DNA of 64,000 nucleotides, taken from positions 2,232,001 through 2,296,000 of the forward strand of contig CAWFTN010000001.1 in the NCBI GenBank assembly GCA_963818925.1, written 5' to 3'. A program made the position numbers and the translations under genes. The notes beneath the pieces are model-generated. The model was not told the origin of the DNA. It worked only from the letters and a program-made list of their open reading frames with translations, and ran no database searches. Origin of the DNA: JAMXLG01 sp963818925 (lineage in GTDB: Bacteria > Vulcanimicrobiota > Vulcanimicrobiia > Vulcanimicrobiales > Vulcanimicrobiaceae). Positions 61,437 to 64,000 of the stretch are shown here, in pieces (the first letter of the stretch is position 1; each line of letters begins with the position of its first letter).

Positions 61437-62552
61437 CGCTTTTTGCGTCGCCGCAGCGGCAGCGGACTCCAACAATCCCGCCGCCGATCGCATCGCGTCC
61501 TCGGCCGGCATGTCCGGCGGAGCGATCCGCACCACCTCGATGCCGCGCTTCCTGAGCGTATCGGCGGCATCGTCTTCGACAGCTCCTCCGAAAGCGATCA
61601 CCTTGACGCCGTGCGCGCGTGCGAGTTCTGCGACGCCGTCGACGGTTTTCCCATGAAGCGTTTGTCCGTCGATTTTTCCTTCGCCCGTCATGCAGAGTGA
61701 TGCGCCTTTCAACTCCCGATCGAGCCCGCTCTCTCGCGCGATGATGCGCACGCCCGGTTCTAGCTTCGCATGAAGAAACGCAATCAACGCAAAGCCGAGT
61801 CCACCCGCGGCCCCCGCGCCGTGCGCATCGCGATAATCATGATGCAGTTCGCGCGCTGCAATATCCGCTATATGCGAAAGCACGCGGTCGAGCTGCTCGA
61901 CTTGCTCCGGCGTCGCTCCCTTCTGCGGACCAAAGATTTGGGAAGCGCCATTTCGACCGCAAAGCGGATTGTCCACATCGACGGCAATGTCAATGCGCAC
62001 ACCCGGAACGCGTTCGTCCAAACCGCGAAGATCGATTGACTGTAACTGTTCGTACGCAAGCACGCCGCCGCTGATCTCGTTGCAGTCTCCGTCGAGAAAC
62101 CGTACACCGAGCGCGCGCAGCATTCCGGTGCCGGCATCGTTCGTCGCGCTGCCGCCGATCCCGATGATCAGATGCCGTGCTTGCGCATCGAGTGCCGCGC
62201 GTATGAGCTCGCCCGTACCGAACGTGTCGGTTTGCGTCGGATCGTACTGCGATCGTTCCAACAACGTGAGTCCGGACGCACTCGCCATTTCGAGGACCGC
62301 CGTGTCGCCCTCAAGCGCGTAGGCGGCCTCGACCGGCGCTCCGCGCGGTCCGCGGACGCATACCACCCGGCGCTGCGCACCGCGCTCTAAGAACACGTCG
62401 ACGGTCCCTTCGCCGCCGTCCGCCATCGGGCAGACGACGCACTGCGTGCCGGGCGCCGCGCTCAACACGCCGCGCTCGATTGCCTGAGCCGCCTGCGTTG
62501 CAGTCAAACTGCCCTTGAATTTGTCGGGCGCAATAACGACGCGATCAGCCAT
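61422..62552 (-). CDS. glxK: Glycerate kinase (glycerate 2-kinase type)
   Basis: A 376-aa cytoplasmic enzyme phosphorylating D-glycerate with ATP. The ATG at 62552 is chosen since the family starts RVVIAPDKFKGSLTA; the frame is open 21 codons further. Other family features: MADGGEGTVD, GIGGSATNDAGTGML and TGEGKIDGQTLHGKT. The start lies one base after the stop of a small secreted-peptide frame. Confidence 0.93.
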   Translation of the reverse strand: MADRVVIAPDKFKGSLTATQAAQAIERGVLSAAPGTQCVVCPMADGGEGTVDVFLERGAQRRVVCVRGPRGAPVEAAYALEGDTAVLEMASASGLTLLERSQYDPTQTDTFGTGELIRAALDAQARHLIIGIGGSATNDAGTGMLRALGVRFLDGDCNEISGGVLAYEQLQSIDLRGLDERVPGVRIDIAVDVDNPLCGRNGASQIFGPQKGATPEQVEQLDRVLSHIADIAARELHHDYRDAHGAGAAGGLGFALIAFLHAKLEPGVRIIARESGLDRELKGASLCMTGEGKIDGQTLHGKTVDGVAELARAHGVKVIAFGGAVEDDAADTLRKRGIEVVRIAPPDMPAEDAMRSAAGLLESAAAAATQKALASR

Positions 62553-62553
62553 C

Positions 62554-62682
62554 CTATCGCGATTTACCCACAACATGGGGGTCGTATGGTACGCAACAGA
62601 ATACATCGGCAACACACTGCTGAACCGTACAGAAGAGCAATGCAGCGACGAACACCGATGCTAAGAGCGCGCGACGTTTCAT
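62554..62682 (-). CDS. 42-residue secreted peptide upstream of glycerate kinase
   Basis: A short frame from the ATG at 62680-62682: a typical signal peptide (MKRRALLASVFVAALLFC) followed by a mature part of about 17 residues with two adjacent cysteines (DVFCCVPYDPHVV). The stop lies one base before the glycerate kinase start, as in coupled genes. The ribosome binding site is weak, so the call is tentative. Confidence 0.38.
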   Translation of the reverse strand: MKRRALLASVFVAALLFCTVQQCVADVFCCVPYDPHVVGKSR

Positions 62683-62787
62683 GCCTGGGGCGTTCCGCTT
62701 AGAAAAGCGAGTTCCGCCCTCGCTAGGCCCTTTGAACTACGTGCCCGAGCCCATTTTGAGACGACGACAACTCGCCACAGAAATGGT

Positions 62788-63510
62788 TCAGACAACGGCG
62801 GAATTCAAGGTCGCGAGCAGATCGGCGAGAATCCACGCGGCTCCAGCAATCGCAAGGGTCTCGGTGGCTTCGACCCAGTTGCCGTGATTGTGCGGGTCCG
62901 AAAGCAGTATTGGTATCCACACCAGTACTCCGAAGAGCAGCATCATTACCGTAAATAGGCGGATCGCGAGAAGCGCAAATTTATTCACGAAAAGAGCAAC
63001 AGCGGCGAGCGCGAACGGCGCGCACGTTGCTATCGCCCAAAACATCTGACTCGGCGGAATCCACTTCGGAACGAGGCTGGCCGTGCGGCCAAGAAACTCA
63101 GCCTGCTCGACGCCGAACGAGAGCGCACAAATGCCAAATAGAATACGAGCGGTCCGAGCGACCGATTCTGCCTTCCACATGTGGGACGCGCGCGCAAGAA
63201 CGATTGCCGCTCCGAGCACGACTGCGAACGGATAGAAAAAATTGCCCCAGCTCGCGTATACCTGCGGGCTGGAAACCATTTGCGACACGGACAAAACGGA
63301 AAGGACGAGATAGGCCGCTCCAATGATCGCTGCGCCAACCTTCACCGCGCGATCGAACTGAATCGCGATGCCGCCGATGCACTGCGCGGCTGCGATCGCA
63401 TAAATGAAGATCGACCCTCCTTTCGTCAGGGTCACCAGACCGCAGGCCAACACGGCGATCCCGAACACATTGCACCCGAGACGCGAACCCGTGGTCGATA
63501 CGGTCATCAT
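62788..63510 (-). CDS. Polytopic membrane protein, function unknown
   Basis: A 240-aa protein with about seven hydrophobic helices, e.g. CNVFGIAVLACGLVTLTKGG, AAIIGAAYLVLSVLSVSQMV and ICAPFALAAVALFVNKFALL-like stretches (in part). No charged motif, metal site or family signature is recognised. It stands alone between the glycerate kinase unit and the partial gene at the window end. Confidence 0.6.
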   Translation of the reverse strand: MMTVSTTGSRLGCNVFGIAVLACGLVTLTKGGSIFIYAIAAAQCIGGIAIQFDRAVKVGAAIIGAAYLVLSVLSVSQMVSSPQVYASWGNFFYPFAVVLGAAIVLARASHMWKAESVARTARILFGICALSFGVEQAEFLGRTASLVPKWIPPSQMFWAIATCAPFALAAVALFVNKFALLAIRLFTVMMLLFGVLVWIPILLSDPHNHGNWVEATETLAIAGAAWILADLLATLNSAVV

Positions 63511-63679
63511 GCGGTGAACGAAGCGAAAAAGCAGGGCGTGACTCGCCTAGGATTGACCGTACCACCCGCCCTCGAACAACACTACGGCTAGGGCTAGGCG
63601 GCTCAGTCGCGCTCGTCGTCACAATGCGGAGCCGTTGTTCGCAAAGTCACTACAGGAGCCAGCTCGTGGAGGTGCGCCG

Positions 63680-64000
63680 ATGATTGCCGTTCGCGTTTGC
63701 GTCCTGACCGTTGCCGTCTTTGGTCTAGCAGGCGCCGCCGTAAACGATGCAATGGCGCCGGTTTCACACTATCTGATGAACGCACGAGCCGAGATCGCGC
63801 TCGCCCGAAGTGCGGCACCCGCATCGATCTCCGATCACGCAACGATCCTGGTTCTCGACGCACACGGCTATAGCGTTGCAGCGAAAGGAACAAACGGATT
63901 TACGTGTCTCGTCGAACGGCCGTGGGAGCAGCCCTTCAACAAATCACCATTCTGGAATCCGCGATTCCGCGCACCGGTTTGCTACAACGCAGCAGCCGCG
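63680..64000 (+). CDS. Secreted protein of unknown function (runs off the window edge)
   Basis: An open frame of 107 codons from the ATG at 63680 (ggaggtg upstream) to the edge. It starts with a signal peptide (VCVLTVAVFGLAGAAVNDA) and continues HYLMNARAEIALARSAAP, ISDHATILVLDAHGY, NGFTCLVERPWEQPF and WNPRFRAPVCYN. The reading is natural throughout. The rest lies outside; no family is named. Confidence 0.65.
   Translation, partial: MIAVRVCVLTVAVFGLAGAAVNDAMAPVSHYLMNARAEIALARSAAPASISDHATILVLDAHGYSVAAKGTNGFTCLVERPWEQPFNKSPFWNPRFRAPVCYNAAAA

Overview
The window comes from a moderately high-GC bacterium. A protein with a predicted outer-membrane beta-barrel (5846-7939) points to a two-membrane envelope. 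Many genes encode secreted, beta-propeller or lipoprotein products of a free-living heterotroph. The mix is compatible with a little-cultured soil phylum such as Candidatus Eremiobacterota, but that placement is only a guess from gene content.

Layout. 1-12 kb: hydrolases and peptidases (partial beta-lactamase-like protein, S9 peptidase, alpha/beta hydrolase, serine hydrolase with membrane tail, DUF5916 protein, exonuclease III, and an M1 aminopeptidase broken by a frameshift). 11.5-13.8 kb: a BNR-repeat lipoprotein, a TetR-like remnant and a 46-residue membrane peptide. 13.865-20.63 kb: a segment bounded by an intact tRNA-Thr(CGT) at one end and a perfect 53-bp copy of that tRNA's 3' half at the other. 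It holds a PAS-GGDEF-EAL protein, decayed IS3- and IS5-type transposases, a RelA/SpoT-like fragment, a frameshifted hypothetical gene and a secreted HEAT-repeat protein, and looks like an old genomic island that lost its integrase. 20.8-25.5 kb: a YVTN propeller, a gamma-carbonic-anhydrase-like protein lacking one zinc ligand, two YbjN-like proteins and a membrane-GAF protein.

25.6-35.8 kb is a tight seven-gene operon: two proteins of unknown function, a DyP-type peroxidase, a diheme c-type lipoprotein resembling RoxA/MauG-type oxygenases, a catalase-family heme protein, a GMC flavoprotein and a lipase-like hydrolase. It reads as one oxidative pathway, perhaps acting on lipid or polyisoprenoid substrates. 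35.8-41.0 kb is a housekeeping operon (rpsR-rplI-lon-dnaB, then a MerR-like small ORF and an aldo/keto reductase). 41.3-50.9 kb holds a phosphoesterase, PQQ-like and BNR propellers, glutamine synthetase, a cupin, and a BNR/sulfur-carrier gene pair. 50.9-53.8 kb holds a BlaI/BlaR-type pair with two candidate operators, and a tandem pair of secreted cysteine-containing paralogues.

The most striking single observation is at 55422-56009. A thioredoxin-like gene has an in-frame TGA exactly where the first active-site cysteine should be (U-G-G-C), with a small hairpin just downstream. This is a strong selenoprotein candidate. The window ends with an alcohol dehydrogenase, a proline/threonine-linker lipoprotein, a PDZ-membrane-GAF protein, a frameshifted DUF488 gene, glycerate kinase and a partial secreted protein.

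Several genes carry single-base frameshifts (M1 peptidase, DUF488, IS3 transposase, one hypothetical). These may be true decay or assembly error; read data would be needed to tell.
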